Part shown: positions 7,055-16,524 of the stretch, piece by piece
How positions within the stretch are numbered: the stretch's first letter is position 1
How the letters are laid out: every line of letters starts with the position of its first letter
DNA from: Thermodesulfobacteriaceae bacterium
GTDB taxonomy: Bacteria; Desulfobacterota; Thermodesulfobacteria; Thermodesulfobacteriales; Thermodesulfobacteriaceae
NCBI GenBank assembly: GCA_025062245.1
Contig: JANXAD010000017.1
Location: forward strand, 1 to 35,183
Reading direction: 5' to 3'
DNA length: 35,183 nt
The notes under the pieces: generated by a model
Seen by the model: the letters and a program-made list of their open reading frames with translations, nothing else
Databases searched by the model: none
Told to the model about the DNA's origin: nothing
Made by a program: the position numbers and the translations under genes

Positions 7055-7669
7055 ATGAAATATTTTAATCACTTTATCGGAAAAAAACAAGATTTCTTTA
7101 GATTTTTTATTATTCTGGTTATAGGGTTTTGGTTAACTTCCTGTGGATGGATTGTCGTTGGAGGTGGAGCTTATGAGGGTTATAAAGTGGGGACTGACCC
7201 AAGAACTATAGGAACTCAGATAGATGATAGAATTATTACTTCTAAGGTAAAGCTTAAATTGATAGAAGATCCAGTTACCAAGGCAAGAAAAATAGATGTA
7301 GATACGGTAAACGGAGTGGTAACTTTAACAGGGTTAGTAGATAGTGAAGAAGAGAGACAAAGAGCTATAAAAATTGCTGCCAGTGTAGAGGGTGTAAGAA
7401 AGGTAATTAACAATTTAAGAATAGAAAAAAGAACTGTAGTAAGTTATCTTTCTGATAAGGAAATAACTGCTAAAATAAAAGTTAAGCTGATTGAAGATTC
7501 AGAACTTAAAGCTTTATCTATTGATGTAGATACAGTAAATGGAGTAGTAACTTTAACAGGGATGGTAGAAAGTGAGAGGCAAAAATTTAAGGCTATAGAA
7601 CATGCTAAAAGTGTCTCTGGAGTAAAAAAAGTTATAGATAATCTCCAAATTAAAGGTAAAGGTTATTAA
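7055..7669 (+). CDS. dual-BON-domain outer-membrane lipoprotein, DolP/OsmY-like
   Basis: The 204-residue protein begins with a basic region, a hydrophobic segment and a lipobox LTSC ending at Cys30. The Gly-rich linker GWIVVGGGAYEGYKVGTDPRT leads into two repeats, about 57-122 and 130-200. Each has the BON core (I-x-S/A-K-V/I-K-x-K-L...ID-x-DTVNGVVTLTG). This order, with TDPRTIGTQIDD before the first domain, matches DolP (YraP), which binds anionic phospholipid and helps keep the outer membrane intact. AGGAG lies upstream of the ATG. The two domains are unusually alike, sharing DVDTVNGVVTLTG, suggesting recent internal duplication or strong constraint. Confidence 0.9.
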   Translation: MKYFNHFIGKKQDFFRFFIILVIGFWLTSCGWIVVGGGAYEGYKVGTDPRTIGTQIDDRIITSKVKLKLIEDPVTKARKIDVDTVNGVVTLTGLVDSEEERQRAIKIAASVEGVRKVINNLRIEKRTVVSYLSDKEITAKIKVKLIEDSELKALSIDVDTVNGVVTLTGMVESERQKFKAIEHAKSVSGVKKVIDNLQIKGKGY

Positions 7670-7692
7670 AAAATTGTAGGAGGCTATAACAA

Positions 7693-8418
7693 ATGGCTCT
7701 TAAACAAACTATAGCTTACAGTTATCTTAAAGCTACTAATCTTTCTCTTGAAAGGTTAGGGATAAGAGAAGTTTCTTTAAGTTCTGCTCCAAGATTTAAA
7801 GAATATCCAGAGGCTTCTAAAGTAAAACTTTCCTTAGGGGATTATCCTAAAACTAAAACTTTTTTTGAAATTTTAGAGGTTAGAAGAAGTGAAAGAGACT
7901 ATAGAAAGAAGCCTATTAGTTTAAGGGAAATTGCATGGCTTTGTTATGCAGTGCAGGGGGTTACCGCAGTAGCTGGAACCTATCTTTTACGCACCGCTCC
8001 TTCTGCTGGAGCTCTTTATCCTATAGAAACCTATTTAGGGATAAACTTTTCTACAGATATAAAACCAGGAATTTATCATTTAGAAGTAAGAACTTTTTCT
8101 TTAGAACTTTTGAAAGAGGGCTATTTTGGTAAGGAATTAGCTAATTTAGCCTTAGGGCAAAGTTTTTTAGCCACAGCCAGTGTAGTTTTTATCTGGTCTG
8201 CAGTTTTAAGAAGAACCCTTTCTAAGTATGGAAGTAGAGGATTAAGATACATTTTTATGGATTGTGCTCATATCTGTCAGAATTTACTCTTAGCCTCAGA
8301 AGCTTTAGAGTTAAAAGCTTGTCCAGTAGGAGCTTTTTTAGACGAGGATTTTAACGAATTTTTAGGTTTAGATGGAGAAGAGGAAAGTGTTATTTATTTA
8401 GCCACAGTAGGGAAATAG
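7693..8418 (+). CDS. SagB-type nitroreductase-family dehydrogenase
   Basis: The 241-residue protein matches the SagB/ThcOx branch of the FMN nitroreductase superfamily. Features are the RRSERDYRKKPISLREIAWLC segment near residue 60, RTAPSAGALYPIE near 100 and the C-terminal HICQNLLLASEALELKACPVGAF. Family members bind FMN and carry out oxidations such as azoline to azole conversion in peptide natural products. Many SagB-type genes in thermophiles and archaea have no such cluster around them. No cyclodehydratase (YcaO) or precursor peptide is present here, so a general redox role is as likely. The ATG follows AGGAGG and sits 23 bases after the lipoprotein gene. Confidence 0.88.
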   Translation: MALKQTIAYSYLKATNLSLERLGIREVSLSSAPRFKEYPEASKVKLSLGDYPKTKTFFEILEVRRSERDYRKKPISLREIAWLCYAVQGVTAVAGTYLLRTAPSAGALYPIETYLGINFSTDIKPGIYHLEVRTFSLELLKEGYFGKELANLALGQSFLATASVVFIWSAVLRRTLSKYGSRGLRYIFMDCAHICQNLLLASEALELKACPVGAFLDEDFNEFLGLDGEEESVIYLATVGK

Positions 8419-8451
8419 TTTTCTTAACTTAATAACAGATTTGAGGTAAGG

Positions 8452-10554
8452 GTGCTTATGGAAAGAATAGTAGTAGAAGGTATTATGGGAACACCTATTA
8501 TAATTGAAACAGGTGAATATGCTAAATTTGCCGACGCCTCTGTAGTAGTTAGACAAGGAGATACGGCGGTTTTGGTTACTGCCGTTATGGGTAAACCCTT
8601 AGAAGAGGTTTTAGATTTTGTACCCCTTTCGGTAGATTACCGAGAACAGTCTTCTGCTTGGGGTAAAATTCCAGGTGGATTTGTAAAAAGGGAGGGAAGA
8701 CCAACGGATAGAGAAATTTTAGTTTCTCGTATGATAGATAGATCTGTAAGACCCCTTTTTCCAGAGGGTTTTTTTAATGAAGTAGTTATCACAGCTCTTA
8801 CTCTTTCTGCGGATGACAAGCATGATCCAGATGTTCTATCTATTATAGGAGCTGGTACTGCTTTACATCTTTCTTCTATTCCTTTTGAAGGACCCTTGGT
8901 AGGTTTGAGAATTTGTAAACTTGGTGAAGACTTTTTGATAAATCCAAACTATGAAGAAAGACAAAAGGCAGAAATAGAACTGGTAGTTAGCTGTTCTTCT
9001 GAGGCCATTGTAATGGTTGAAGGAGGAGCTAAGGAGGTTGAAGAGGAAACCTTATTGAAGGCTCTTTATTTAGCTTTGGAAAATTCCAAGCCTTTACTTA
9101 AGGCTCAAGAATCTTTAAAACAAAAACTGGGGAAAACTAAAGTAAAAGTTTCCTCTATAGAACTTCCTGAGAATTTGAAAGTCCATTTTGAAACCTTTGG
9201 AATTTTTAAAATAAAAGAGGCTTTAGAAATTTCAGATAAAAAACAGAGAAAACAAAGTTTAGAAGAAATTTTTAGAGAGATTTTAAATACTTTACAGGGA
9301 AGTTATCCAGAATCTGTTTATTATTATCATTATAAGAAACTTATAAGTAAACTTTTGAGAGATAAGCTTTTCTTAGAAGGGAAAAGACTTGATGGACGAG
9401 GTTTTAGGGATATAAGAGAAATTAAAATAGAGCTTCATCCTTTTGAAAGACCCCACGGAAGTGCTATTTTTACTCGTGGACAGACCCAAGTTTTTGCTAC
9501 GGTCACCTTAGGTTCCCAAGAAGGAGCCCAAATGGTAGAAACTATTTTTGAAGGGGAAACTTTTAAGAGATTTATGCTCCATTATAATTTTCCACCCTTT
9601 TGTGCAGGAGAGGCTAAACCCTGGGGACCTCCCAGAAGAAGAGAAATTGGTCATGGAGCCTTAGCAGAAAGAGCTTTGGAGCCCGTTATTCCTTCTGAGG
9701 AAGAATTTCCTTATATTATTCGCATTGTAGCTAATGTTTTAGAATCTAACGGCTCTACTTCTATGGCTACAGTTTGTGCCAGTTCCCTAGCTCTTTTTGA
9801 TGCAGGAGTCCCTGTAAAAAAACATGTAGCTGGTATTGCTATGGGATTAGTATTAGAAAGAGGTAAGTATTTTATTCTTACTGACATTTTAGGAGATGAA
9901 GATCAATTGGGAGATATGGATTTTAAGGTAGCAGGAACTCAGGATGGCATAACCAGTGTGCAGATGGACTTAAAGGTGAAGGGAATTTCTAAGGAAATCA
10001 TGAGAGAGGCTTTGCTTCAAGCTAAAGAAGCCCGTTTATCCATTTTGGAAAAGATGTATTCAGCTATAGCTGAGCCAAGAAGGGAGTTATCTCCCTATGC
10101 TCCTAAAATAGAAATTATTACGGTTCCAGAAGATAAGGCCTTCACTATCATAGGACCTGGAGGGAAAACGGTTAAAGAAATCAGGGAAAAAACTAATACT
10201 GTAATTTGGGTTTTAGAAGGAGGTAAGGTTTCTATAACCGGGCAAACTAAGGAATCTATAGAGGCAGCTAAAAAAATCATTTATGGGCTTATTGGAGAAA
10301 TTGAAATAGGTAAGGTTTATGAAGGAAGAATTACCAGGATAGAGCCCTATGGAATTTTTGTGGAAATTTTTCCTGGAAAAATAGGACTTTTACATATCTC
10401 TAAAATGGAAAATCCTCCTAAGGATTTAAGAAGTGCTTATCAAATAGGAGAAACTATTAAGGTTAAGGTCATAGAGATTGATGAACTTGGAAGACCTAAG
10501 TTTAGTTCTGTTTTTATAGAGGAAAAGGATGTTATCAGAGCTCCCTTACTTTAA
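8452..10554 (+). CDS. pnp: polyribonucleotide nucleotidyltransferase (PNPase)
   Basis: The 700-residue protein is a full PNPase, the phosphorolytic 3'-to-5' exoribonuclease. It has two RNase PH-like domains (about 10-220 and 310-540; ARPTD-like GRPTDREILVSRMIDRSVRPLF and the second core with RGQTQVFATVTLG and ILGDEDQLGDMDFKVAGT). A KH domain with the IIGPGGKTVKEI loop lies near 570, and an S1 domain with GKVYEGRITRIEPYGIFVE near 625. The GTG at 8452 and the ATG at 8458 are both possible starts, and GAGGTAAGG serves either; the start is uncertain by two codons. It opens an operon with punA-like, RNase G and heptosyltransferase genes. Confidence 0.97.
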   Translation: MLMERIVVEGIMGTPIIIETGEYAKFADASVVVRQGDTAVLVTAVMGKPLEEVLDFVPLSVDYREQSSAWGKIPGGFVKREGRPTDREILVSRMIDRSVRPLFPEGFFNEVVITALTLSADDKHDPDVLSIIGAGTALHLSSIPFEGPLVGLRICKLGEDFLINPNYEERQKAEIELVVSCSSEAIVMVEGGAKEVEEETLLKALYLALENSKPLLKAQESLKQKLGKTKVKVSSIELPENLKVHFETFGIFKIKEALEISDKKQRKQSLEEIFREILNTLQGSYPESVYYYHYKKLISKLLRDKLFLEGKRLDGRGFRDIREIKIELHPFERPHGSAIFTRGQTQVFATVTLGSQEGAQMVETIFEGETFKRFMLHYNFPPFCAGEAKPWGPPRRREIGHGALAERALEPVIPSEEEFPYIIRIVANVLESNGSTSMATVCASSLALFDAGVPVKKHVAGIAMGLVLERGKYFILTDILGDEDQLGDMDFKVAGTQDGITSVQMDLKVKGISKEIMREALLQAKEARLSILEKMYSAIAEPRRELSPYAPKIEIITVPEDKAFTIIGPGGKTVKEIREKTNTVIWVLEGGKVSITGQTKESIEAAKKIIYGLIGEIEIGKVYEGRITRIEPYGIFVEIFPGKIGLLHISKMENPPKDLRSAYQIGETIKVKVIEIDELGRPKFSSVFIEEKDVIRAPLL

Positions 10555-11359
10555 AAAAGTTGAAGAGAGTTATAAATTTCTTAAAAAAATTTTCCCCTTT
10601 TTTCCTGAAATAATTATTACCTTAGGAACGGGACTTTCATCCATAGCTGAGGCTCTTAAAGTAGTTCTCGTTTTACCCTATGGTGAAATTCCTCACTTTC
10701 CTATTTCTACTGTGGAAACCCATCGTGGACATTTAATTTTAGGATTTTGGGAGGGGAAAAAGATAGCAGTTTTGCAAGGAAGATTTCATTTTTATGAAGG
10801 TTATTCTTGTAAAGATTTGACCCTTCCCTTAAGGGTTTTATCTCTGTTTAAACCTAAGATTTATATAGTATCCAATTCAGCAGGAGGTCTTAATTTGAAT
10901 TTTAAACCTGGAGATTTAATGCTTATTAAAGACCATATAAACCTAATTCCTGATAATCCCTTAAGGGGTGATAACCAAGAAGAATGGGGGCCAAGATTTC
11001 CAGATATGTCCCAAGCTTATAGTTTAAGACTTATTAATTTATTTAAAGAGGTAGCTCGTGAGCTTAAAGAGAAGATAAGGGAGGGTGTATATGTAGCTGT
11101 TCCTGGTCCTTCTTTAGAGACTCCTGCAGAAACTCGATTTTTAAGATTAATTGGTGCTGATGCAGTAGGAATGTCAACCGTGCCTGAGGTTATTGTAGCT
11201 GTTCATGCTGGAATGGAGGTTTTAGGAATTTCAGTCATTTCTAATGTGAATGATCCTGACCATTTTAAACCTATTCTTTTCTCTGAAGTTGTAGAACAAT
11301 CTAAGAAGGCTGAAAAAAGGCTAACAACCCTTCTGAGAGCCTTTTTAGCTAAACTTTAA
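10529..11359 (+). CDS. purine nucleoside phosphorylase, trimeric (PNP-I) type
   Basis: The 276-residue protein has the PNP/MTAP family motifs: GTGLSS for phosphate near residue 30, HRGHLILG, YEGY, SNSAGGLN, the GPSLETPAETRF purine-site Glu and DAVGMSTVPEVIVA. Near the C-terminal purine pocket it has VISNVND, with Asn where 6-oxopurine-specific enzymes have it, rather than the Asp pattern of MTA phosphorylase. Inosine or guanosine phosphorolysis is therefore favoured. The start overlaps the end of pnp by 26 bases, with GAGGAAAAGG as its RBS inside pnp, so translation is probably coupled. MTA phosphorylase activity remains possible. Confidence 0.92.
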   Translation: MLSELPYFKKVEESYKFLKKIFPFFPEIIITLGTGLSSIAEALKVVLVLPYGEIPHFPISTVETHRGHLILGFWEGKKIAVLQGRFHFYEGYSCKDLTLPLRVLSLFKPKIYIVSNSAGGLNLNFKPGDLMLIKDHINLIPDNPLRGDNQEEWGPRFPDMSQAYSLRLINLFKEVARELKEKIREGVYVAVPGPSLETPAETRFLRLIGADAVGMSTVPEVIVAVHAGMEVLGISVISNVNDPDHFKPILFSEVVEQSKKAEKRLTTLLRAFLAKL

Positions 11360-11372
11360 AAGACACTTTAAA

Positions 11373-12830
11373 ATGGGAAAATTACTTATCAGTTATACCC
11401 CCTTTGAAATTAGAGTGGGGTTAATAGAGGAAGGGCAATTAGTAGAGTTATATATAGAAAGACCTGGAGAAAAGGGTTTAGTAGGAAATATTTACCAAGC
11501 TAAGGTTGTTAGAGTAGTTCCTGGGATCAATTCAGCTTTTTTAGACTTAGGACTTAACCGGACAGCCTTTCTTTTTGGAGATGACCTAATCCCTATTGGG
11601 GAAATAGATTGGGAAAAGGACCCTTCAGTAATTACTAATCTTCATGAAGTTTTAAAAGAGGGGCAGGAAATTTTAGTCCAAGTTATTAAAGAACCTATTG
11701 GAAATAAGGGAGCAAGAGTTTCAACCAATTTAACCTTACCTGGACACTATTTGGTTTACCTTCCCTTTATGAACCGAATAGGAGTTTCAAGAAAGATTAA
11801 GGATGAAGGAGAAAGAAAAAGATTAAAGGAAATGGTTGAAAAATTGAGACCTCCTTCTACAGGATGGATAATAAGAACAGCGGCTGTGGAGGCCACCTTA
11901 GAAGATTTGAAATCTGAGATGGAATTTTTACTCTGTCTTTGGAATGACATTAAGGAAAGGTCTGAAAAAACTAAAGCCCCTTCTTTAATTTATGAAGAAT
12001 TAAATATAGCTTTAAGAGCCATAAGGGATCTTTTTAATAAAGAAATTTCTTCCATCGTAGTAGATAATTTGGAATTCTATTCTCAAATTATAGACTTTTT
12101 ACAGAGATACTTTCCTCATTTAGTGCCCTATGTGGTTCTTTATGAGGGAGAAGAGGACCTTTTCGCAGTCCATGGCATTCAGATAGAGGTAAAAAAAATG
12201 CTTTCTCGTAAGGTGTGGTTAAAATCGGGAGGGTTTATAGTTATAGAGCCCTGTGAAGCTTTTACAGCTATTGATGTGAATACCGGGAGATATACAGGCA
12301 CTAAGGAACTTGAAGAAACAGTATTTAAAATCAATCTGGAAGCTGCTCGAGAAATAGCTTATCAATTAAGACTTAGAAATTTGGGAGGACTTATAATAAT
12401 AGACTTTATTGATATGGATGAACCTAAGCATCAGGAAATGGTCTTACAAACTTTAAAGGAAGCTTTAAAAAAGGATAAAGCTAAGAACAGTTTTCTTCCT
12501 ATTTCCCCTTTTGGAATTCTTCAAATGACCAGAGAAAGAAAGAGGGAATCTCTTTATCAAGTTTTTTATGAGCCCTGTCCTTATTGTGGAGGAGAGGGTT
12601 ATATTAAAAATAAAAAAACCGTTTATTACGAGATTTTAAGAAAAATTTTTAAGATGGGGCCTCACTTAAAAAATAAAAAGTTAGAAATAGAAATCCATCC
12701 CGGGCTTTCAGAACTTATAGGAGAAGAGATAGCTTATTTAGAGACCTTAGAAAAAAAGTATCAGTTTGTTTCCATTTTAAAGCCCAATAAAGAATTAATG
12801 CCTTGGGAGTACAAGTTTCACATTGAATAG
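11373..12830 (+). CDS. rng: ribonuclease G/E family endoribonuclease
   Basis: The 485-residue protein has an S1 RNA-binding domain at about 38-125 (GNIYQAKVVRVVPGINSAFLDLG), the RNase H-like and DNase I-like core with catalytic Asp residues in TAIDVNTGRYTG and IIIDFIDMDE, and the zinc-link CPYCGGEG near 408. Length and lack of the long disordered tail fit RNase G rather than RNase E. It makes 5'-monophosphate-sensitive cuts in rRNA precursors and mRNA. It follows the nucleoside phosphorylase by 13 bases and sits with pnp, so both an endo- and an exoribonuclease of RNA decay lie in one operon. Confidence 0.96.
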   Translation: MGKLLISYTPFEIRVGLIEEGQLVELYIERPGEKGLVGNIYQAKVVRVVPGINSAFLDLGLNRTAFLFGDDLIPIGEIDWEKDPSVITNLHEVLKEGQEILVQVIKEPIGNKGARVSTNLTLPGHYLVYLPFMNRIGVSRKIKDEGERKRLKEMVEKLRPPSTGWIIRTAAVEATLEDLKSEMEFLLCLWNDIKERSEKTKAPSLIYEELNIALRAIRDLFNKEISSIVVDNLEFYSQIIDFLQRYFPHLVPYVVLYEGEEDLFAVHGIQIEVKKMLSRKVWLKSGGFIVIEPCEAFTAIDVNTGRYTGTKELEETVFKINLEAAREIAYQLRLRNLGGLIIIDFIDMDEPKHQEMVLQTLKEALKKDKAKNSFLPISPFGILQMTRERKRESLYQVFYEPCPYCGGEGYIKNKKTVYYEILRKIFKMGPHLKNKKLEIEIHPGLSELIGEEIAYLETLEKKYQFVSILKPNKELMPWEYKFHIE

Positions 12831-13839
12831 GGCTAAAATTCTTATAGTAAAACTTTCAGCCTTAGGAGATGTAGTACAGACTTTACCTTCCCTTACTCTT
12901 TTAAGTAAATTTTTACCCTTGGCAGAAATTGATTGGGTAGTTGATGAGAGAAACGCTGAAATCCTTAAAGGACACCCTTTTTTAAGAAGAATTTTAGTTT
13001 TCTCATCTGAGTATTTAAAATCCTTTAAAAATTTGAAAAATTTTTTAAAGGAATTAAGAAAAGAAGATTATGAAGTGGTAATAGATTATCAGGGGTTGCT
13101 AAAAAGTGGACTAATGGTGTGGTTAAGTAAAGGAAAATACAAAATAGGATTTTCTAATCATCGAGAGGGAAGCTCGTGGTTTTATAATTTTAAACTTCCT
13201 CCCTATGATATAAATCTTCATGCAGTTAACAGGTATTTAATTTTAACTAAGGAGGTTCTAAAACTTTTTAATTTTGGGAATTTAGAAGAGATAGGTGAAA
13301 TCCCTGAAGCGGTGTTTCCAGAGGTTTCCTTTCCAGAGTTTTTAAATCCTAATCAATTTTATATCTCTCTTATTCCTAAAGCCAGATGGGAAACCAAAAA
13401 TTGGGGTCTAAAAAACTGGGAACAACTGATACACCTATTAATGAGGGAAAAGCAAATTAATCTTTTTATTTTAGGAAGTCCTAAGGATTTAGAACTTAAA
13501 AGATGGGCTGAAAATTTAGAAAATAGCTATCCAGGTCTAAAATCCTTAGTAGGGCAAATTAAGCTTTCTCAAATTATTGCGGTTTTAAAATTTTCCAAAT
13601 TAGTAGTCACAGTAGACACAGGTCCTATGCATATAGCTTCTGCTCTAAAGGTTCCCACCGTAGCTTTATTTGGTCCAACCTCTCCTGAAAGAACGGGCCC
13701 CTGGGGAAAAAATTGTTTAGTCATAAAAAGCTCAGTTTCCTGTAGTCCCTGTTTTAAAAAAAACTGTTCTACAAAGGAATGTATGGAAAGGATTAGTCCC
13801 TATCAAGTTAGAGAAGCTATAGAGAAACTTCTCTTTTAA
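12823..13839 (+). CDS. ADP-heptose:LPS heptosyltransferase (GT9)
   Basis: The 338-residue protein is a GT9 glycosyltransferase with the N-terminal ILIVKLSALGDVVQTLPSL and the C-terminal donor-site TVDTGPMHIASALKVPTVALFGPTSPERTGPWG. The first heptosyltransferase (WaaC) is likely because of SALGDVVQTLP and the Asp-rich acceptor region, but the family does not separate WaaC and WaaF cleanly. A Cys cluster CSPCFKKNCSTKECM near the C-terminus is common in the group. It adds heptose to the inner LPS core at the cytoplasmic face. Start is TTG at 12823, overlapping the RNase G gene by 8 bases. It ends tail to tail with msbA, overlapping by 4 bases. Confidence 0.93.
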   Translation: MNRAKILIVKLSALGDVVQTLPSLTLLSKFLPLAEIDWVVDERNAEILKGHPFLRRILVFSSEYLKSFKNLKNFLKELRKEDYEVVIDYQGLLKSGLMVWLSKGKYKIGFSNHREGSSWFYNFKLPPYDINLHAVNRYLILTKEVLKLFNFGNLEEIGEIPEAVFPEVSFPEFLNPNQFYISLIPKARWETKNWGLKNWEQLIHLLMREKQINLFILGSPKDLELKRWAENLENSYPGLKSLVGQIKLSQIIAVLKFSKLVVTVDTGPMHIASALKVPTVALFGPTSPERTGPWGKNCLVIKSSVSCSPCFKKNCSTKECMERISPYQVREAIEKLLF

Positions 13840-15566
13840 GTACGATGAAAAGTTTGATATAAATTTTTGTAAAGGAAACAGGTTTTTAAAAGTTCTTCAT
13901 GGGAGCCTTGAGCTATAATTTTTCCTTGGTCTAAAACTAAGATAAGGTCAGCTTTTTTAACTGTGGATAAACGATGAGCAATGATAATTATAGTGTGAGA
14001 ACCTTTAAATTTTTCTAAAGCAGATTCTATAGCCTTTTCAGTTAAGCTATCAACTTGACTGGTAGCTTCATCTAAAATTAAAATAGGTGGTTTTTTCAGA
14101 AATACTCTGGCTAAGGCAATTCTTTGCTTTTGGCCACCAGAAAGAGAAAGTCCCTCTTCTCCTAAAACAGTATCATACTTTTTAGGAAGATTTTCTATAA
14201 ACTCGTGAGCTTGGGCTTGTTTACAAGCCTCTATCACTTCTTCTTTAGTAGCAGAAGGTTTAGCTAAGATTAAATTTTCCCAAATACTTAAATTAAAAAG
14301 AAAGGGTTCTTGAAGAACTATTCCAAAAAGATTTCTTAAACTAAAAATTTCAAATTCCTTTAGAGGAGTTTGGTCTAAATAGATTTCTCCTTGTTGGGGA
14401 TCATAAAATCTGGGTAGAAGAGAAACGAAAGTGGTTTTTCCTGAACCACTTGGACCAACCAGAGCAATTACTTTATGAATAGGCAAAAAGACGGAAATAT
14501 TTTTTAAAGCCAAAGAGGAAGTTGAATCATAAGAAAAGGAAACATTTTTGAAATAAAAGCCTTGAGAAGGAGGCCAGGCTATCAATCTTCCTCCCTTTTC
14601 CTCTTCCAAACTTAAAACTTCTGTAATTCTGTACCAGGCTCCTTGAGCTTCCCTTAAACCTGTATAAGCTCTGGCAATCTTTCTTATAGGATTAAAAATA
14701 AAAAGAATAGCTGTAAGAACCGATAAAAAAGCTCCAGGAGTCATTTCTTCCTTTATTACTAAATAACCTCCATAACTTATCACTAAAGCTCCCCCTATCC
14801 CTGTCATTATATCTACTAAACTTTTAGAACCCTCTCTATATTTAGTTATTTTTAAACTCCAGCGATAAAAATGTCCCAGTTCCTTAGAAAAAAGGTCTAA
14901 GACCTTTTCGTAAGAACTACTTAGTTTAATTTCCTTGATACCATAAACCAATTCAGACATACGATGGGTTAGTTCTCCTGTAGCATTTTGAGCTAATTTT
15001 CTTGCCTTTCTGGTTTTAGTTCCTAAGTGTTTAGTTCCTAAGGTAATGACAGGAATAGTAATAAAGGCTAAAAGAGTTAGGTCCCATTTTTGATAAAAAG
15101 CTACTCCTAATAAAACTATTACGGTTAAAGTTTCACTTATTAAAGTTTGGAAAACGTCTCCTAAGATGGGTTCTATTTGAGCAGTGTCATTAATTACTCG
15201 AGAAATGGTTTGGCCTGTTCCTTGTCGGTGAAGATTAGCAATGGGAAGATTTAAACATTTTTTGAAAAGCTCTAAACGGATAAGATTTACTACTCCAGTG
15301 GAGGTAGCTTTCATAAAATAGGCTTGTAAAAGAGAAAAAAGTCCATTTAAACTAAAAAATAAAATTAAAAGAAAGGGAATGAATTTAAAATATTCGTAGT
15401 GTTTTTCTACAAAAATAAAATTGAAAACAGGCTTAATAGCCCAGGTAGTAAAACCTGTAATCCCTGAAGCTAGGGAGGCAAATAGAATACCTAATAAAAG
15501 GGTTTTCCAAAAGAACTTAAGATAAAAAAAGAGACTTTTTAAAAAGGAAAATAAACTTGGAGACAA
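13836..15566 (-). CDS. msbA: ABC exporter, MsbA-type lipid A flippase
   Basis: The 576-residue half-transporter has an N-terminal membrane domain with six hydrophobic segments (about 20-300) and a C-terminal ATPase. The ATPase shows Walker A GPSGSGKTT near 370, Q-loop VLQEPFLF, signature LSGGQKQR, Walker B ILILDEAT and the H-loop AHRLST. The length and order match MsbA, which flips lipid A-core to the outer leaflet of the inner membrane. A general lipid or drug exporter is the alternative; linkage with the heptosyltransferase gene favours LPS. The start shown is TTG at 15566 with only a weak distant AAAGG. It follows htpX by 16 bases in one operon. Confidence 0.9.
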   Translation of the reverse strand: MSPSLFSFLKSLFFYLKFFWKTLLLGILFASLASGITGFTTWAIKPVFNFIFVEKHYEYFKFIPFLLILFFSLNGLFSLLQAYFMKATSTGVVNLIRLELFKKCLNLPIANLHRQGTGQTISRVINDTAQIEPILGDVFQTLISETLTVIVLLGVAFYQKWDLTLLAFITIPVITLGTKHLGTKTRKARKLAQNATGELTHRMSELVYGIKEIKLSSSYEKVLDLFSKELGHFYRWSLKITKYREGSKSLVDIMTGIGGALVISYGGYLVIKEEMTPGAFLSVLTAILFIFNPIRKIARAYTGLREAQGAWYRITEVLSLEEEKGGRLIAWPPSQGFYFKNVSFSYDSTSSLALKNISVFLPIHKVIALVGPSGSGKTTFVSLLPRFYDPQQGEIYLDQTPLKEFEIFSLRNLFGIVLQEPFLFNLSIWENLILAKPSATKEEVIEACKQAQAHEFIENLPKKYDTVLGEEGLSLSGGQKQRIALARVFLKKPPILILDEATSQVDSLTEKAIESALEKFKGSHTIIIIAHRLSTVKKADLILVLDQGKIIAQGSHEELLKTCFLYKNLYQTFHRT

Positions 15567-15582
15567 TAGCTTAAAAAAACCT

Positions 15583-16437
15583 TTATAGAGCTAATTTCAT
15601 AAGTCTGGCTATCCTTTCCTCAATAGGAGGATGGGTTAAAAAGAGTTTTAAGAAGGATTTTCCGGAAAGGGGATTAACAATATACATTTGAGCATGAGCA
15701 GGATTCACATTCATAGGATAAGCCCTATTCCAGTTTTCTAATTTTTCTAAAGCTCTGGCTAAAGCTAAAGGATTTTTAATAATTTTAGCTCCAGTTTCGT
15801 CAGCTAAATATTCCCTACTTCTACTAATAGCTAATTGAACCAAGGTAGCAGCTATAGGAAGAATAATTATTCCTACTAATATACCTATAAAGGAAAGGGG
15901 ACTACTTTCTTCTTCCTCGCTTCTTCCTAAGCCTCCTAACATAAGACCCCATTGAGCAATATTGGCCAAATAGGTAATAGCTCCTACTAAAACTGCTGCA
16001 ATAGTAGAAATTAAAATATCTCTATTTTTGATATGAGCTATTTCATGGGCTATTACCCCTTTTAATTCTTCTAAGGTTAAAAGTTTTCTCAAGCCTGCAG
16101 TTACAGCTACTACTCCCTTTTTAGGATTTCTTCCTGTGGCAAAGGCATTAGGAGTTTCAACTGGAATCAAGTAAACCTTAGGTTTGGGAATTTCAGCTTT
16201 TCTTGCTACTTCTTCCACTATTTTATGAAGTTCAGGGTCTTCATGGACTTCTACAGGGATAGCTCCTGTAGAGGCTATTACTAACTTATCTGAAAAGAAG
16301 TAAACCAAAAGATTCATTCCTAAGGCTAAGATAAGAGCTATAGTAGCTCCTATATTTCCTCCAATTAACTTACCTGCTATAATAAACAAAAGGGTTAAAA
16401 AAGCTAAAAATAAAAAGGTTTTAAACACATTACTCAT
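15583..16437 (-). CDS. htpX: HtpX membrane zinc protease
   Basis: The 284-residue protein has two N-terminal membrane segments (about 6-48), the zinc motif HEIAHIKNRD near residue 133, two further hydrophobic segments around 145-165 and 180-205, and the third ligand region SREYLADETGA. This is the layout of HtpX, an M48 protease that degrades misfolded inner-membrane proteins. The RBS AAGGGAGGAGGT is very strong. A TTGACA promoter lies about 45 bases upstream. It is the first gene of a pair with msbA, so stress control of the msbA gene through htpX is possible. Confidence 0.95.
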   Translation of the reverse strand: MSNVFKTFLFLAFLTLLFIIAGKLIGGNIGATIALILALGMNLLVYFFSDKLVIASTGAIPVEVHEDPELHKIVEEVARKAEIPKPKVYLIPVETPNAFATGRNPKKGVVAVTAGLRKLLTLEELKGVIAHEIAHIKNRDILISTIAAVLVGAITYLANIAQWGLMLGGLGRSEEEESSPLSFIGILVGIIILPIAATLVQLAISRSREYLADETGAKIIKNPLALARALEKLENWNRAYPMNVNPAHAQMYIVNPLSGKSFLKLFLTHPPIEERIARLMKLAL

Positions 16438-16482
16438 ACTACCCTTTACCTCCTCCCTTTACTTTTTTACTTTTTAAATAAA

Positions 16483-16510
16483 AAAATAAATAAATTTCTA
16501 TAATTGTCAA
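16483..16510 (-). promoter_or_regulatory. sigma70-type promoter for htpX-msbA
   Basis: Read on the minus strand, TTGACA at 16510-16505 is followed after 16 bases by TATTTT at 16488-16483, and then by T/A-rich DNA into a strong RBS. The promoter lies immediately next to the end of the decayed transposase at 16525, so the element junction falls just upstream of the -35 box. The same CTTGACAA box with TATTTT at 16-base spacing occurs upstream of fur. Confidence 0.5.
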
Positions 16511-16524
16511 GGGATTGTATAAGT

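Noticed and set aside
7693-8418. SagB-type gene as part of an azole peptide cluster
   Set aside because: No YcaO cyclodehydratase, precursor peptide or exporter is near; neighbours are housekeeping genes.
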